DNA of 64,000 nucleotides from Cobetia amphilecti (GCF_030010415.1 NZ_JASCSA010000014.1), one strand, 5' to 3'. Shown: positions 8,443 to 17,885, counted from the first letter of the stretch. Notes: generated by a model from the sequence alone, not told the origin. Numbers and translations are program-made.

Positions 8443-9411
8443 ATGAAGTCCGCGATCACCATGACATCGCCTGGTCCAGACCACCCCTCGGCGCAGGGCG
8501 AGGAGCCCTTGTGCGGAGGAGTATCGGTGTTGATACCGGCTCGTGATGAGCGTGACAACTTGCCGGGCCTTATTGCCGAGGTGCATGAGGCACTTGCGGG
8601 GCAGCGCTACGAGATCATCGTGGTGGATGATGGTTCCAGTGATGGCAGTTGGAGTTGGCTCAAGCAGGCTGCGCAGGAAGATTCACGATTGCGTCCCTAT
8701 CACCACGGCACCAGTTTCGGACAGAGTACTTCGCTGTGGCAGGCTGCCCGGCTGGCGCGCGGTCGATGGTTGGCGACCCTGGATGGCGATGGCCAGAATG
8801 ATCCAGCGGACTTGCCGGACATGTTGTCACTGGCAACGCTCGAAAAGCTCGACCTGGTAGCTGGTCATCGCACGCAACGCCGCGATGATGCCGTCAAGCG
8901 TGTGTCATCACGCTTGGCCAATGCCATCCGACAAGCGCTGCTGCAAGATGACACGCCAGATACCGGCTGCGGAATCAAGGTCATGCGTCGTGACGTCTTC
9001 CTTCGGCTGCCGTATTTCGATCACATGCATCGTTTTCTTCCGGCGTTGGTTCGCGCTCAGGGTGGCAAGGTGCAGTCATTGGCAGTCCGTCACCGCGAAC
9101 GAGTGGCAGGAGTATCCAAATACGGCTTCTTCGATCGGCTCTGGGTCGGTATTGCCGATATCGTCGGAGTGATGTGGCTTGTGCGTCGCTCGCGTCTACC
9201 GTCACCGCTCGAGAATATCTTTGGCCATGCTGCCAGTGAGGCCATCGACCATGGTTCGCTGCCGTTGGTGGGGACGCACGTGTCGACGCCCTCTGCATCC
9301 GCGCCAACAAGCCTGTTTGATTCCCCCTCTAGATATCAGGCTGACGGTCACGATGCAGCAGCAGGTGACAGCAACCCGGACCAGGCCGACGTGGCGCGGG
9401 GTGCCTGCTGA
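8443..9411 (+). CDS. GT2 glycosyltransferase (polyprenyl-phosphate sugar synthase type)
   Basis: This 322-aa family 2 glycosyltransferase has SVLIPARDERDNLPGLIAEV, VVDDGSSDGSW, the metal-binding TLDGDGQNDPADLP and the late HRERVAGVSKYG that marks the DPM1/ArnC branch. Such enzymes load a sugar onto undecaprenyl phosphate at the cytoplasmic face. No C-terminal membrane anchor is seen; instead there is a polar tail of about 60 residues. AGGAGTTATTCC precedes the ATG at 8443. It is the first gene of a five-gene operon whose later members would use the lipid-linked sugar. Confidence 0.88.
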   Translation: MKSAITMTSPGPDHPSAQGEEPLCGGVSVLIPARDERDNLPGLIAEVHEALAGQRYEIIVVDDGSSDGSWSWLKQAAQEDSRLRPYHHGTSFGQSTSLWQAARLARGRWLATLDGDGQNDPADLPDMLSLATLEKLDLVAGHRTQRRDDAVKRVSSRLANAIRQALLQDDTPDTGCGIKVMRRDVFLRLPYFDHMHRFLPALVRAQGGKVQSLAVRHRERVAGVSKYGFFDRLWVGIADIVGVMWLVRRSRLPSPLENIFGHAASEAIDHGSLPLVGTHVSTPSASAPTSLFDSPSRYQADGHDAAAGDSNPDQADVARGAC

Positions 9412-9887
9412 TGGATGTCAGTCCGTGGTGGGTCGCTGTCGGTTTTGGAGGCCAGGCGCTGTTCTCGGCGCGTTTCATCATTCAGTGGCTGGCCAGTGAG
9501 AAGGCGCGTCGTTCCATCGTTCCTCGTGCCTTCTGGTGGTTCTCGCTTGCCGGTGGCATGACGCTGCTTGCGTATGCCATCCATCGCGAGGACCCGGTAT
9601 TCATTGCCGGTCAGGGGGCAGGGCTTTTCATCTATCTGCGTAATCTGAGCTTGATCAAGCGGGATCGCCGGTCACTCACGTCGCCTGGCAGCGAAGCGTC
9701 GTCCCAGGCACCGCAGGAGGCCACTGTCGTCGAACACGCTTGTGGCAAGACGGAAGAATGCGAATCGGGCACTGACGACTCCCTGAAGGCCAGGCTCGCG
9801 TCGCTGGAGATAGAAAACGCCCGACTCAAGACTGAAGTGGCACACCTCCATGCCAATCCCGTTCAGCACCAAGGGACAGGCGCATGA
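9411..9887 (+). CDS. LAB_N-domain membrane protein (lipid-A-disaccharide synthase N-terminal-like)
   Basis: This 158-aa protein has a lipid A biosynthesis N-terminal domain (PF07578 type) in its first 90 residues: WWVAVGFGGQALFSARFIIQWLASEKARRS, FWWFSLAGG, and RNLSLIKRDRR. This gives about three membrane helices. A charged C-terminal half follows with a short coiled coil (SLEIENARLKTEVAHLHA). The start codon overlaps the stop of the GT2 gene (TGATG). These small proteins accompany GT2 and ArnT-like genes and are suspected to help move lipid-linked sugars, but that role is inference. Confidence 0.82.
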   Translation: MDVSPWWVAVGFGGQALFSARFIIQWLASEKARRSIVPRAFWWFSLAGGMTLLAYAIHREDPVFIAGQGAGLFIYLRNLSLIKRDRRSLTSPGSEASSQAPQEATVVEHACGKTEECESGTDDSLKARLASLEIENARLKTEVAHLHANPVQHQGTGA

Positions 9888-11680
9888 AGGCAATGACGCC
9901 AGCTGGCGGTGTGTACCGAAGACTTTCCCGCCATCCCTGGTGGGTCCTGGGGGCGTTGTATCTATCTGTCTCTGCCATCGGGCTTGGCATGCGTATGCCG
10001 TGGCCTGCCGATGAGCCACGCTTCGCGCTCAATGGTCTCGAAATGTGGATCACTGGGGACTGGTGGTTGCCACACCGCGCAGGAGAGCTTTATCCCGACA
10101 AGCCGCCGATCTTCATGTGGCTCAGTGCCTTGTCCACTGGCTTGGTGGGGGATATCCGCATCGGCTTTGCCCTGCCATCGCTGGTGGCCGGGGCCGCGAC
10201 TCTGGGGCTGAGCGTGGACCTGATTCGTCGCCTGCATGGCCCGCACACAGCCTTCATTGCCGGGCTGTGGTTGCTCGCGTCAGTGCAGTTCATCCTGCAG
10301 GCCCGTACGGCTCAGATCGACATGCTGGTCACGGCTTTCATCCTGCTGGGTAGCTGGGGATTGTTGCGGCATGCATTGCTCAATGATGGCGTGCGCTATT
10401 TCTATCTCGGCTGCTTTGCGATGGGACTTGGCATCCTCACCAAGGGGGTCGGGTTCCTGCCGTTGCTGATGTTGCCTTTCTGGCTGATGGCTGCGCGTCA
10501 CGCATCGACTTGGCGCAGCAGTGGTCGTCGCGCAGGGCAGCTGACATCACGCGAGCTGTTGATCGGACTCTGCTGGATGCTGGCGGCTCCGCTGCTCTGG
10601 GTAGGGCCGATGCTGGTAATGTCCTTCGTGTCCGGCGATTCGGAGCTTGCCGCCTATCGCGACAACATCCTGCTCAAGCAGACCGCTGAGCGATACACCG
10701 ACAGCTGGCATCATCTGAAGCCTTGGCATTACTTCCTGACCAGTGTGATTCCTTGGGCATGGATGCCGCTGCTGCTGACGCTACCCTCGTGGCCGAAGGC
10801 ACTCGCTCGCCGCTTCTCGCGCCGCGATCTACGAGTCTGGCTGCCCCTGGTGGGTGCGGCATTGATGGTGGTCTTCTTCTCGTTGTCTCCAGGCAAGCGG
10901 GGAGTCTATATCCTGCCGGCGCTGCCGTTGTTGGTGATCGGTCTGGCACCCATGTTGCCGGGGTTGTCACGTAAGCCTCATGTCTCCTGGCTGGGGTTTG
11001 CACTTTGCGCCGGATTGGCAGGCATCTTCCTGATCGCGGCACTGCTCGGTGTCTTCGGGTACCCGGCATTGGCGACGCTTGCCGAAAAGGAGGGGGTGGT
11101 GCCGTGGGGGTGGTGGGGGCTGCTGGGTGTCAGCGGTATCACGCTCTGTACCTGGCTGAAACCACGGAACGGCTTGTTGGCCTTGGGGATTTGGCTCGTG
11201 GTGTTCTGGAGTCTGTGGGGCACCTGGGGGGCACGATTGATGGACCCGGTTCGCAATCCTGCCGTACTGATGGCGAAGGTTGCCGAGAAGAGCGATTACC
11301 AGGCATTGGCCATTCCCGACTTTCGTGAGCAATACATCCTGCAGGCGCGCCAACCATTGTGGCACTTCGGTTACAAGACGCCGGAGGAAGACCAATTCTC
11401 GCGCCTCTATGCATGGCTGAAGGAGGCCCCGCAGAACCGCTGGGTCTTGTTGACACCCCGCAAGCTCAAGCGGCATGCCTGTCTGGATGGCGCACAGGCC
11501 ATCACATTGAATGAGCCTGATGAGCAATGGGTACTGCTACCTGGCAGCGCGGCCGTGAAATGTCAGGGCAATCCCGATGCTGCGCCGATGTATCTGGCGC
11601 CGACCTCGGTCTCGAATGAAGCGGCACAGCTGATCGGACTTCCCCAGCGCCATACTCTGATGCCGGAGGTTCAGCCATGA
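9884..11680 (+). CDS. ArnT-like GT39 membrane glycosyltransferase
   Basis: This 598-aa protein has roughly 12 membrane segments and the GT39/PMT (ArnT) first-loop motif PADEPRFALNGLEMW, carrying the catalytic acidic residue, then LYPDKPPIFMWL. Family members transfer a sugar from undecaprenyl phosphate to lipid A or another periplasmic acceptor. A soluble C-terminal part follows the last helices. It overlaps the preceding gene by ATGA. It differs from ArnT proper enough that the sugar need not be aminoarabinose: no arnA/B/D genes are in view. Confidence 0.87.
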   Translation: MKAMTPAGGVYRRLSRHPWWVLGALYLSVSAIGLGMRMPWPADEPRFALNGLEMWITGDWWLPHRAGELYPDKPPIFMWLSALSTGLVGDIRIGFALPSLVAGAATLGLSVDLIRRLHGPHTAFIAGLWLLASVQFILQARTAQIDMLVTAFILLGSWGLLRHALLNDGVRYFYLGCFAMGLGILTKGVGFLPLLMLPFWLMAARHASTWRSSGRRAGQLTSRELLIGLCWMLAAPLLWVGPMLVMSFVSGDSELAAYRDNILLKQTAERYTDSWHHLKPWHYFLTSVIPWAWMPLLLTLPSWPKALARRFSRRDLRVWLPLVGAALMVVFFSLSPGKRGVYILPALPLLVIGLAPMLPGLSRKPHVSWLGFALCAGLAGIFLIAALLGVFGYPALATLAEKEGVVPWGWWGLLGVSGITLCTWLKPRNGLLALGIWLVVFWSLWGTWGARLMDPVRNPAVLMAKVAEKSDYQALAIPDFREQYILQARQPLWHFGYKTPEEDQFSRLYAWLKEAPQNRWVLLTPRKLKRHACLDGAQAITLNEPDEQWVLLPGSAAVKCQGNPDAAPMYLAPTSVSNEAAQLIGLPQRHTLMPEVQP

Positions 11681-13578
11681 AGTGTCAGAAGCAACTTTCA
11701 TGTGCGATATCCCTGGTGGGAAGGGGCTCCCATTCGTTGATCAACCTGAATGCCAGCGAGCGAATATGTTGGACGCTATGGGGAGTGTTGCTGATGTCAG
11801 CAGCGCTGGCACGACCCTATCTGCCCATCGATGAAACTCGCTATGTCTCGGTGGCATGGGAGATGTGGCATGCCGGCAGCGGGTTCGTCTCGACCATGAA
11901 CGGGGCGGCCTACGCTGACAAGCCGGTACTGTTGTTCTGGTTGATTCACGCCGGATGGGTGGTCTTCGGAGTCAATGATGTCTGGCCAAGATTGGTGATG
12001 CCACTGGTCAGTCTGCTGGGTATCTTGCAGATAGGGCATGTCGCCCGCACCCTGTGGCCGGCCACTGGCCTGGCCGATGCCGAACGGCAGAGGCATGAAC
12101 TTTGGGTACGCATGGTGCGTTGGATGCTCGCCGGTTGTCTGATGTGGGTGCTCTATAGCCAGGCCTTGATGTTCGATGTGCTGTTGACGACGTGTCTACT
12201 AGGCGCGTTGCGGCCCTGGTGTACACCACAGGGAGGGCAGCCGTTCAGCCTGAGCGTCGTGCTCGAGAGTGGTGTGTGGCTGGGGTTGGCCTTGCTGGCC
12301 AAAGGGCCGGTCGCACTCTTGTGGTTTCTGTTGGTGGTCGGCTCGCGCCCCTGGTGGACGCAAGCACAAGCCCGCGAGGTGTGGGTCTGTGAGTGGCGCG
12401 GTTGGGTGTTGAGCCTGCTGCTGGGCATCGCGGTTTTGTGTATCTGGTTGCTTCCCGCCGTCATCACAGGCCCTCCCGACTATGTCGAGAATCTGCTTTG
12501 GGGCCAGACGGCAAACCGCGTCGTCTCCGCGCAGGATCATGCTCGACCGCCATGGTGGTATCTACCGTGGCTGGCGGTGTTGATCTTCCCGCTCAGCCTG
12601 CGCCCGCGATTGCTGATCGAGGGGTTTCTGGCCTCGGTTGTTCGGCGGCCAACGTCAGAGCATCCCTTGCTGAAGCTGGGACGCTTCTGGGCACTGGGCG
12701 CACTGCTGGTCTTTTCACTTATCTCCGGCAAGCAAGTGCATTATCTGATGCCGCTACTGGTACCGGTGAGTCTGCTGCTGGCCTGGGCTGCTCTGCGCCA
12801 GCCTCCGGCTCGCACATCGCTGAAACTGCTGGCGATGATCAGCGGTGGCCTGGGACTGACAAGCCTGGCGTTGGCGGTCATCGTCATGCCCGCAGGCTGG
12901 CTGACTGATGCCTCATTTCTGCCGACCAACGCAGCGCTGGTGGCTTCGGGCAACGCAAGCCTTGCGTGTCTCATGGCTGGAGGTAGCTTGCTGGCCTTGA
13001 TGGTATGGCTATGGCCTTCCGTGGATGAGGCGAGACGCTCCATCACGGCTCAAACACCTGCCGCTGAGTCACTGGGCAATAGCGCGCTGAATGCTCAGCG
13101 GCGCCTGGCGCTGGGTAGCGTGTTGCTGGTGACCTGCTTGCTGGCCCTGACATTACGTCCGTTATGGCCACGTCTGGATCAGACTGCCCTGGCTCAATGG
13201 GTTCAGCACCATCAACAGGAAGGCCAGGAGGTGGCCGTCGTTGGCTGGGACTATCAGGCAACCTGGCAATTTCTGGGGCGACTGACCCAACCGCTGAAGC
13301 AGTTGAAGCGCGATTCGAGTCAGCTGGATTCCTGGCAGACAGCGCATCCCGATGGCTGGCTGATAATCGAGGCTGACAAATGTCTGCGTCTACCCGACAC
13401 GCGAGGCCCTCTGGCCGGCATGCGTGATTGGTGTCAGGCGGCAGTAGACGATGGAGCCAATGCCACGCCGGTCTTTCATCAGGGACGCCACCGATTATTG
13501 ACGGTACCCGCAGCGGCATTGGGCGGCCCCTCATCAGCACCAACGGCGTTGGTCATGACCGCTCAGGAGAAACGATGA
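11677..13578 (+). CDS. Second ArnT-like GT39 membrane glycosyltransferase
   Basis: This 633-aa protein is a multi-pass GT39 protein like its neighbour. Its first-loop motif is PIDETRYVSVAWEMW, followed by AYADKPVLLFWLIHAGW. The acidic residue of DETRY corresponds to the catalytic position of the family. It is joined to both neighbours by ATGA overlaps, so all three are translated together. Two GT39 genes side by side suggest either two successive sugar additions or two acceptors. Some 37 polar N-terminal residues precede the first helix. Confidence 0.85.
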   Translation: MKCQKQLSCAISLVGRGSHSLINLNASERICWTLWGVLLMSAALARPYLPIDETRYVSVAWEMWHAGSGFVSTMNGAAYADKPVLLFWLIHAGWVVFGVNDVWPRLVMPLVSLLGILQIGHVARTLWPATGLADAERQRHELWVRMVRWMLAGCLMWVLYSQALMFDVLLTTCLLGALRPWCTPQGGQPFSLSVVLESGVWLGLALLAKGPVALLWFLLVVGSRPWWTQAQAREVWVCEWRGWVLSLLLGIAVLCIWLLPAVITGPPDYVENLLWGQTANRVVSAQDHARPPWWYLPWLAVLIFPLSLRPRLLIEGFLASVVRRPTSEHPLLKLGRFWALGALLVFSLISGKQVHYLMPLLVPVSLLLAWAALRQPPARTSLKLLAMISGGLGLTSLALAVIVMPAGWLTDASFLPTNAALVASGNASLACLMAGGSLLALMVWLWPSVDEARRSITAQTPAAESLGNSALNAQRRLALGSVLLVTCLLALTLRPLWPRLDQTALAQWVQHHQQEGQEVAVVGWDYQATWQFLGRLTQPLKQLKRDSSQLDSWQTAHPDGWLIIEADKCLRLPDTRGPLAGMRDWCQAAVDDGANATPVFHQGRHRLLTVPAAALGGPSSAPTALVMTAQEKR

Positions 13579-14747
13579 GCATGAAAATACTGGTAACTGG
13601 GGCTGCAGGTTTCATTGGTGCTGCTCTGTGTGAGCGACTCTTGAAGGAAGGCCTGCAGGTCGTCGGTCTCGACAATCTCAACCCCTACTATCCGTTGGCG
13701 CTGAAGCAGCACCGCCTGACACGTCTCGAAGCACTTGCCGGGCAGTGCGTTGCTGCCCCCGGGAATGCACGCCGGCTGGGCAGCTTTCGCTTCGTCAAGC
13801 TGGATCTTGTCGAACGTGAGGCGCTTCGCACATTGATGCAGGAAGAGGAGTTTGATGTCGTCGTCAATCTGGCGGCCCAGGCTGGGGTGCGCCACTCCAT
13901 CATTCAGCCTTTTGATTATGTCGACAGCAACCTGGTCGGCTTCGTCAATCTTCTTGAGGCTTGTCGTGACACGGCTCCGAGCCATTTGCTCTATGCTTCC
14001 AGCAGTTCCGTTTACGGGGATGATACCCGTCAGCCTCTGCAGGAATCCCAGGCGGGTGTACGCCCGCTCTCGCTGTACGCTGCCACGAAGCGCTCAAATG
14101 AATTGATGGCTTACAGCTACGCGCATCTCTATGGTTTACCGGTGACAGGGCTACGCTTCTTTACCGTTTATGGCGCCCGCGGGCGCCCGGACATGGCGCC
14201 ACTTCGTTTCGCACGCAAGCTGCTGGCCGACGAGGTGATCGATGTCTACAACCATGGACAGATGGCACGTGATTTCACCCATGTCAGTGATATCGTGGAG
14301 GGCATCTACCGGCTTATGCACCTGCCGCCGACGCAGGAAGTGAATGCCGCTCCCTCGCGTGTCCTGAACCTCGGGCGTGGCGAGCCCATCGCATTGGGGA
14401 ATTTCATCAATGGCCTCGAGGCAGCGCTGGGTGTCCCGGCTCGCAAGCGTCTGCTGCCGATGCAGCCAGGGGATGTCGAGCGTACCTGGGCAGATACCTC
14501 GACACTCGAGACGCTGACCGGCTTTCGCCCCAGTGTCAGTCTTGCGACAGGGCTTGAGGAGTTGGCTGAGTGGGCGCAGCAGTATCCGTCACTGCTGAGA
14601 GAAACCGATGATGAGCAATCGCCCCGGGTGGGATGTCCTGACGAAGCAGGCGTCGCTGCAGGTGGACATTCTGGACGCATGACAAAGGCCGGCATGTCCG
14701 CCATGACGGCCCTGGCCTTCAGTAGTGGAACTCTCTTGAAGGCCTGA
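13575..14747 (+). CDS. NAD-dependent sugar epimerase (UDP-glucuronate 4-epimerase-like)
   Basis: This 390-aa extended SDR protein has ILVTGAAGFIGAALCERLL (NAD site), YASSSSVYGDD, the catalytic SLYAATKRSNE (YxxxK) and LRFFTVYGARGRPDMAP, a combination typical of UDP-glucuronate 4-epimerases. It probably supplies the sugar nucleotide used by the GT2 enzyme at the head of the operon. The ATG at 13575 overlaps the preceding stop. The last 55 residues, after EELAEWAQQYPSLL, are a non-homologous tail. The precise substrate cannot be read from the sequence. Confidence 0.88.
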   Translation: MSMKILVTGAAGFIGAALCERLLKEGLQVVGLDNLNPYYPLALKQHRLTRLEALAGQCVAAPGNARRLGSFRFVKLDLVEREALRTLMQEEEFDVVVNLAAQAGVRHSIIQPFDYVDSNLVGFVNLLEACRDTAPSHLLYASSSSVYGDDTRQPLQESQAGVRPLSLYAATKRSNELMAYSYAHLYGLPVTGLRFFTVYGARGRPDMAPLRFARKLLADEVIDVYNHGQMARDFTHVSDIVEGIYRLMHLPPTQEVNAAPSRVLNLGRGEPIALGNFINGLEAALGVPARKRLLPMQPGDVERTWADTSTLETLTGFRPSVSLATGLEELAEWAQQYPSLLRETDDEQSPRVGCPDEAGVAAGGHSGRMTKAGMSAMTALAFSSGTLLKA

Positions 14748-14801
14748 GTGGGATCAGTGGCTGTATATCTGAGGTCAGGTCGAGAAGAGACCAGTTCCCA
14801 A

Positions 14802-14840
14802 CGCAAGGAGCCCCGCCAGTGACTGGCGGGGCTCTTTGCG
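14802..14840. terminator. Terminator of the glycan operon and the OYE gene
   Basis: A long hairpin, CGCAAGGAGCCCCGCCAGT pairing with ACTGGCGGGGCTCTTTGCG around one base, lies between the epimerase (plus) and the Old Yellow Enzyme gene (minus). It can serve both strands. Confidence 0.85.
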
Positions 14841-14859
14841 TCTTGCCTGTCAGCCGCTA

Positions 14860-16023
14860 TCAGCAGCGACCCTCGCAGTTGGCAGGCTTGTCATTGGCGA
14901 TGCGCCAGTCTTCCTCGTTGGCCAGCGTGGCCAGCGGCGACAGCATCGAGAAGTCGAACTCGGTGAGGCAGGTGCCGCGTTGTACGCGCTTGGGCCAGTC
15001 ATGGTTGGCCAGCGCCGAGCGACCGATGGCGACCAGGTCCGCGTGCTGCAGGGCGGCCTGCGCCTTCGCTACGTTGGCGACATTGCCATTGGTGATCAGG
15101 CTCACCTCGGCGGCCTTCTCGCTGCGCACCTGTGCCGCCAGTGCGGTCAGGCTGAGGCTGCGCTCGCGCTCGTCGTCTGCCTCGGGGAAGGCGGGAGCAT
15201 CGACATCGCTGCCGGTCAGGTGCAGGAAATCCAGCCCTGCTTCCATCAGCTTGGCGAAGCGCTCGCGGGCCTTGTCAGGGCCGCCCTGCCAGGTGAGCTC
15301 CGGCTCGGTCACGGTGCCCTGGGAGAGGCGCATGCCGATGGCGAAGTCGGCGCCGACCGCCTCACGCACGCTGCGGATGACCGCCAGCGGAAAGGCCAGA
15401 CGCGCGATGGCGTCGCCGCCCCAGGCGTCGTCACGCTGATTGAAGCGCTCACTGATGAACTGGTGGATCAGGTAGCCGTTGGCACCATGCAGCTCGATAC
15501 CATCGAAGCCGGCTTCCTTGGCGCGACGGGCGCTGGTGGTAAAGCCGGCGATCGCGTCATGGACCTCCGCTTCGCTGATCTCGCGGGCCAGCGGGAAGGG
15601 GCCGGAGCCACCGTAGAAGCTGAGCATCTCGCCACTGGCGCGGCTCTCGGAGGGGGCGACGACCTCATCCTTGAAGCGGTTGTGCTGGGTCTGGGCGCCG
15701 GCATGCATCAGCTGGGCGATGATACGGCCACCTTGTTGATGCACGGCGTCGACCACCGGACGCCAGCTGTTCTGCTGCGCCTGATTGGCCAGCCCCGGCT
15801 GGTTGGCGTAGCCCTGGCTGAAGGCGTCATCGGTATAGATGCCTTCGGTGATCAGCAGCGAGAAGTTGCCCCGCGCGAAATCGCGATAGTAATCGACCAT
15901 GTCAAAGTGCACCTGGCCGTCATCCTGCGCGCTGGTACGCGTCATCGGGGCGAGCACCAGGCGATTGCTGAGCTCAAGCCCGGCGAAGGCATGGGGGGTG
16001 AACAGTGCGGTGGTGTCTGTCAT
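14860..16023 (-). CDS. Old Yellow Enzyme family alkene reductase
   Basis: This 387-aa FMN-dependent NAD(P)H oxidoreductase has the OYE/NemA landmarks LVLAPMTRTSA (FMN-binding loop), QLMHAGAQ, FDGIELHGANGYLIHQFI (substrate-binding H/N pair as HGAN) and DLVAIGRSALANHDWP. OYE enzymes reduce activated C=C bonds, nitroesters and quinones. Length is normal for the family (about 370 aa). It ends CEGRC with two C-terminal cysteines. It is monocistronic, flanked by a terminator and a long upstream region. The physiological substrate is not evident. Confidence 0.9.
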   Translation of the reverse strand: MTDTTALFTPHAFAGLELSNRLVLAPMTRTSAQDDGQVHFDMVDYYRDFARGNFSLLITEGIYTDDAFSQGYANQPGLANQAQQNSWRPVVDAVHQQGGRIIAQLMHAGAQTQHNRFKDEVVAPSESRASGEMLSFYGGSGPFPLAREISEAEVHDAIAGFTTSARRAKEAGFDGIELHGANGYLIHQFISERFNQRDDAWGGDAIARLAFPLAVIRSVREAVGADFAIGMRLSQGTVTEPELTWQGGPDKARERFAKLMEAGLDFLHLTGSDVDAPAFPEADDERERSLSLTALAAQVRSEKAAEVSLITNGNVANVAKAQAALQHADLVAIGRSALANHDWPKRVQRGTCLTEFDFSMLSPLATLANEEDWRIANDKPANCEGRC

Positions 16024-16341
16024 CTAGTACGTCTCCCGCGGAAAGCATTCCGCTGTCGTATCCGGTCGTAGGCCCTGAGCGTCTGCGTGCACAAAGAGGT
16101 GAAGATCGACGCAGTGCGGTGGCCTGAATGAATGATCGACGGATCATCTGTATGCCCTATATCGTGCCTGCCGCACCTGGGTGTCACAAGCCGGAACGCT
16201 GGAAGGAGAGTGTTGTCGTTTTGACAACCTGTGCATGTAATTGACTGAATTTGCGAGATTTTTTCTCAAATAATTCAGGGTTGCTGCATGAAGTGGCAAC
16301 GCAGTGCTGCTTTCCATGCACATAAGCATATGCGCGCAACG
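16024..16341. other. Upstream region of the OYE gene with a perfect palindrome
   Basis: No gene is supported. The region includes GTTGTC-GTTTT-GACAAC at 16212-16228, a 6-bp inverted repeat with a 5-base spacer. This could be a repressor site for the OYE gene, though it lies about 190 bases from that start. AT-rich bases near 16250-16280 may hold a promoter. Confidence 0.35.
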
Positions 16342-16378
16342 ACGCAGGCCCCGCAACCGTGGGTTGCGAGGCCTGCGT
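16342..16378 (-). terminator. Hairpin after the minus-strand small secreted-protein gene
   Basis: ACGCAGGCCCCGCAACC pairs with GGGTTGCGAGGCCTGCGT around GT, with two mismatches. It lies 45 bases past the stop of the minus-strand gene at 16423. No T-run follows, so termination strength is uncertain. Confidence 0.55.
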
Positions 16379-16422
16379 CATCAGCGCCAATCGTGCCTAT
16401 GGCGAGTGCTCCGTGCTGGCGA

Positions 16423-16920
16423 TCACTTGCCGTCGCACTGGGCGTTCTGCTTGCTGCTGCCGGAGGGCGGGCAGCCGAACCAGTTCTCGGTCGGCTTGGC
16501 TTGGCCAGTATTGGCGTGTCGGCCGCCCTGGCTGCCGATCTCGCCGCCATCAAGGCTTTTCTGTACCTGGCGGGTGGCGTTGTCCTTGGCTTGCTGGCGT
16601 GCCTCGGGCTGTTCGTTCTGTTGATAGTGCGCGCCGTTGTCAGCTGCGCCGTCTGCGGTGCGCTTGGAGTGGCTGGGCGTTGGCTGGCCCTGCGAGGAAT
16701 GCTGGGAAGAGGCTGCACCGCTGGTGCCTGTCTCGGTGTTCATCTCGTCGAAGGCCTGGGCCGGGGAGAGACCCAGCAGGCCCAGCATCACTGCGGCGGC
16801 GCCGATGCCACGGCGCAGGCGGGTGCTCGCGGCAGGGCGCTTGCCTGAGAGCAGGCCAGAGCGCTGGCCATGGAGAGAGGCGTTGTCGTCAGCGATGTCT
16901 GTCGAGGTCTTGTAGAACAT
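16423..16920 (-). CDS. Hypothetical exported protein
   Basis: This 165-aa protein of unknown function begins with about 40 polar, basic residues. A hydrophobic stretch follows, IGAAAVMLGLLGLSPAQAFDE, that looks like a signal peptide with cleavage after AQA. The mature part is low-complexity and rich in Gln, Ser, Gly and Asn (SQHSSQGQ, EQPEARQQAKD), ending in a segment with two cysteines (WFGCPPSG, QNAQCDGK). CAAGGAGTCCCCTCATC precedes the ATG at 16920, which decides the start. No family was recognised. The opposite-strand frames here are longer but lack ribosome binding sites. Confidence 0.55.
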   Translation of the reverse strand: MFYKTSTDIADDNASLHGQRSGLLSGKRPAASTRLRRGIGAAAVMLGLLGLSPAQAFDEMNTETGTSGAASSQHSSQGQPTPSHSKRTADGAADNGAHYQQNEQPEARQQAKDNATRQVQKSLDGGEIGSQGGRHANTGQAKPTENWFGCPPSGSSKQNAQCDGK

Positions 16921-17341
16921 GATGAGGGGACTCCTTGCGGGTCTGGCTGCCGGTGTCGGCAGCCGCGCGGGTGAGGGATTCACCGGCGACGTATGAGGTG
17001 TCGGCGAATGCTGCGCCAGCTTGCGAGCGCACGATGCCAGACATGAGAGGGTGACGTGAGTGACTGCAACTCGGCGTTGCGCGCCAGGTAATCGATAGAA
17101 CAGTTATCGGGGCACACAGCGGGAATTCAACTCTTGTTCAATAATTGGCCGTGGCGACGGGCGCACTCGCCGGGGTGGGTGGCGTGTCTTGCTCACGCAA
17201 TTGATAGGCAGCCGACACACGATCGATCAGACACTTGTGATGGCAAAAGGGCAGACGCCCCTTGAAGTCGCGACGCGCCATGACAATGTGAGAGGGACAG
17301 GGCAACGGCCCTGAGTGTTCACCCAGGTCAAGGAGACAGGC
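16921..17341. other. Intergenic region before osmC
   Basis: No gene is supported. The region separates the divergent hypothetical gene and osmC, and must hold both promoters. AT-rich bases at 17125-17150 (TTGTTCAATAATTGG) are the most promoter-like part. An AAGGAGACAGGC site leads into osmC. Confidence 0.4.
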
Positions 17342-17773
17342 ATGACGATCAAGAAAACCGGTTCCGCGCATTGGGAAGGTAGCGTCAAGCAGGGGAAAGG
17401 CACTGTCAGCAGTGAAAGTGGTGCGCTCAAGGATCAGCCTTACGGCTTCAATACGCGCTTTGAAGATGGTGCCGGCACCAATCCCGAAGAGCTGATCGGG
17501 GCGGCCCACGCCAGCTGCTTCTCGATGGCGCTTTCGATGATGCTGGGCGAGGCGGGTCACGAGCCCAAGGCCATCGATACCACCGCCACCGTCCATCTGG
17601 ACAAGGACGACAGCGGCTTCAGCGTGACCAAGGTCGCCCTGGTGACCAAGGCCGATGTGCCGGGCATCAGCGAGGCAGACTTCCAGTCCACCGCCGAGAA
17701 GGCCAAGGGTGGCTGCCCGATCTCCAAGCTGTTCACCGCCGAGATCTCGCTGGAAGCCTCGCTGGTCAACTGA
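17342..17773 (+). CDS. osmC: OsmC-family peroxiredoxin
   Basis: This 143-aa protein has the two redox cysteines of OsmC: HASCFSMALSMMLGEAG near residue 60 and the resolving one in KGGCPISKLF near residue 125. OsmC reduces organic hydroperoxides and is induced by osmotic or oxidative stress in enterobacteria. Length matches E. coli OsmC (143 aa). AAGGAGACAGGC lies before the ATG at 17342. A strong terminator follows at 17886. Confidence 0.92.
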   Translation: MTIKKTGSAHWEGSVKQGKGTVSSESGALKDQPYGFNTRFEDGAGTNPEELIGAAHASCFSMALSMMLGEAGHEPKAIDTTATVHLDKDDSGFSVTKVALVTKADVPGISEADFQSTAEKAKGGCPISKLFTAEISLEASLVN

Positions 17774-17885
17774 GGCGTCGCTTGTCGACCCAGTCGTCGC
17801 GGGCGAATAGCCGTCAGGCGTCGACCACGACGACAACGACAGCGACTCGCGTGACCGCTGGCATCATCTCTGCGACGCGAGCATG

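Noticed and set aside
14836..16071. A 411-codon open frame on the plus strand opposite the Old Yellow Enzyme gene
   Set aside because: It is a high-GC antisense shadow: no ribosome binding site, no family resemblance, and the minus-strand frame has full OYE motifs.
16288..16848. Plus-strand hydrophobic frame opposite the small exported protein
   Set aside because: Apparent membrane segments arise from antisense translation of Gln/Ser/Gly-rich codons; the minus frame has a ribosome binding site and a signal peptide.
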